DNA from: Chelydra serpentina
Taxonomy: Eukaryota; Chordata; Testudines; Chelydridae
Reading direction: 5' to 3'
DNA: 64,000 nt
NCBI GenBank assembly: GCA_037349315.1
Contig: JBAIAC010000007.1
Span: forward strand, 2,852,001-2,916,000
This document shows, in pieces, positions 62,969 to 64,000 of the stretch. Each line of letters starts with the position of its first letter. The stretch's first letter is position 1. The translations under genes and the position numbers were made by a program. The notes under the pieces were generated by a model. The model was not told where the DNA came from, did no database searches, and saw only the letters and a program-made list of their open reading frames with translations.

Positions 62969-63587
62969 TTGCCAAGAAGGCTAATGGCATTTTGGGCTGT
63001 ATAAGTAGGGGCATTTCCAGCAGATCGAGGGACGTGATTATTCCCCTCTATTCGGCACTGGTGAGGCCTCATTTGGAGTACTGTGTCCAGTTTTGGGCCC
63101 CACACTACAAAAAGGATGTGGATAAATTGGAAAGAGTCCAGCAAAGGGCAACAAAAATGATTAGGGGCTGGAGCACATGACTTATGAGGAGAGGCTGAGG
63201 GAACTGGGATTGTTTAGCCTGCAGAAGAGAAGAGTGAGGGGGGATTTGATAGCTGCTTTCAACTACCTAAAAGGGGGTTCCAAAGAGGATGGATCTAGAC
63301 TGTTCTCAGTGGTAGAAGATGACAGAACAAGGAGTAATGGTCTCAAGTTGCAGAGGGGGAGGTTTAGGTTGGATATTAGGAAAAACTTTTTCACTAGTAG
63401 GGTGGTGAAGCACTGGAATGGGTTACCTAGGGAGGTGGTGGAATCTCCTTCCTTAGAGGTTTTTAAGGTCAGGCTTGACAAAGCCCTGGCTGGGATGATC
63501 TAGTTGGGGTTGGTCCTGCTTTGAGCAGGGGGTTGGACTAGATGACCTCCTGAGGTCCCTTCCAACCCTGAGATTCTAGGATTCTAT
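62969..63587 (+). mobile_element. young CR1 LINE, 5'-truncated
   Basis: It runs from TTGCCAAGAAGGCTAATGG to the GATTCTAGGATTCTAT tail. The polymerase C-terminus is nearly intact but shifts frame at about 63165 (frames 62992-63180 and 63177-63503), where one G/T present in the other copies is missing (ATTAGGGGCTGG). GAACATG occurs on both sides (62962-62968 and 63588-63594). It provides the uninterrupted reference for the CR1 at 18923-20790. Confidence 0.95.
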
Positions 63588-63752
63588 GAACATGAAAAGA
63601 TGGGGGTTGCCATACCAACTCTAAGAGACTAATCAATTAAGGTGGGCTATTATCAGCAGGAGAAAAAAAACTTTAGTACTGATAGGATGGCCCATTTCAA
63701 ACAGTTGACAAGAAGGCGTGAGTAGGGAAAACTTAGTATGGGGAAATAGTTT

Positions 63753-64000
63753 TCAGTTTGTGTAATGACCCAGCCACCCCCAGTCTTTATTCAAGCCTAA
63801 TTCAATGGTATCCAGTTTGCAAATTAATTCCAGTTCTGCAGTTTCTCGTTGGAGTCTGTTTTTGAAGGTTTTTTGTTGAAGAATTGCCACTTTGGGGCCT
63901 GTTTTTGAGTGACCAGAGAGATTGAAGTGTTCTCTGACTGATTTTTGAATGTTATGATTCTTGACGTCAGATTTGTGCCCATTTATTCTTTTGCGTAGAG
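63753..64000 (-). CDS. Penelope-like GIY-YIG endonuclease, C-terminal part (partial)
   Basis: The frame is open for 82 codons from the window edge to a TGA at 63755-63753. It begins LRKRINGHKSDVKNHN, continues VREHFNLSGHSKTGPKVAIL and LQRETAELELICKLDTIE, and ends KDWGWLGHYTN. The R-x-x-x-H-x-x-D spacing after an S-L-R-K-R start is the second half of the GIY-YIG nuclease module that follows the reverse transcriptase in Penelope-like elements. The GIY-YIG strands themselves lie outside the window. There is no stop or frameshift, so the copy is relatively young. An alternative is a stand-alone GIY-YIG domain, but the linked 3' untranslated repeat argues against it. Confidence 0.85.
   Translation of the reverse strand, partial: LRKRINGHKSDVKNHNIQKSVREHFNLSGHSKTGPKVAILQQKTFKNRLQRETAELELICKLDTIELGLNKDWGWLGHYTN

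Larger units (their letters stand above)
62789..64000 (-). mobile_element. Penelope-like retroelement, 3' part, interrupted by CR1
   Basis: On the minus strand the element enters from beyond the right edge with an intact endonuclease C-terminus (stop at 63753). It continues through a 3' untranslated region (CCCCATCTTTTCATGTT) and ends near 62789 with CGAAAGCTTATACCCAAATA, GTTAGTCTCTAAGGTGCCAC. A CR1 (62969-63587) is inserted in the 3' untranslated region with a short GAACATG duplication. Shorter copies of the same 3' end lie at 24205-24345 and 43005-43062. The rest of the element lies outside the window. Confidence 0.85.

Overview
The window looks like turtle (Testudines, probably cryptodiran) nuclear DNA. 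The evidence is its repeat set. There are several copies of the tRNA-derived turtle Pol III SINE, whose 3' tail is the same as that of 5'-truncated CR1 LINEs lying beside it. There are also CR1 elements of different ages, L2/MIR-type (CORE-SINE) relics in both orientations, Penelope-like element 3' ends, LTR-like blocks, and many short hAT-type DNA transposons with intact terminal inverted repeats and 8-bp target duplications. There are no operons, ribosome binding sites, phage genes or CRISPR arrays.

Layout. 1-4.4 kb: a palindromic hAT element (2122-3799) with transposase C-terminal remnants on both arms. 4.4-9.9 kb: unassigned sequence, then GC-rich DNA transposons and three bounded hAT/MITE insertions. 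10-17.5 kb: mostly unassigned sequence with an old CR1, an LTR-like block and a MIR-type SINE. 17.5-21.6 kb: a MIR-type SINE split by a hAT, followed by a four-layer nest (hAT, CR1, LTR-like element, internal hAT fragment). 21.8-30.4 kb: older CR1, a Penelope tail, a CpG-rich LTR-like element, two compound DNA transposons and a turtle SINE. 30.4-42 kb: relatively repeat-poor, with a TAAT-rich stretch, an L2 3' end, a truncated 7SL RNA copy and a SINE interrupted by LTR-like sequence. 43-45 kb: two DNA transposons with long, near-perfect internal palindromes. 45-54 kb: unassigned sequence with CR1, SINE and MIR relics. 54-61.5 kb: the C-terminal remnant of an unusual non-LTR retrotransposon, a nested pair of DNA transposons, two inverted copies of one MITE, a foldback with a SINE in its loop, and two more hATs. 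62-64 kb: a SINE, then the 3' part of a Penelope-like element on the minus strand, cut by a CR1 and running off the window with an intact endonuclease C-terminus.

I recognise no complete host gene. The best host-gene candidate is a 91-base exon at 52909-52999, with a strong acceptor and donor and one open frame. Weaker candidates are at 40477-40632, 42472-42605 and 59213-59421. If they are real, most of the window is intron or intergenic DNA. Nearly every other long open frame is a shadow of a transposon or of GC-rich repeat DNA.

The most informative structures are the nest at 18.7-21.6 kb, a second copy of the inside of a hAT found without its termini inside the LTR-like element, and the split in hAT target sites: the CAGGGGT/CAGTGGT-type elements all have a central TA, whereas the others do not.
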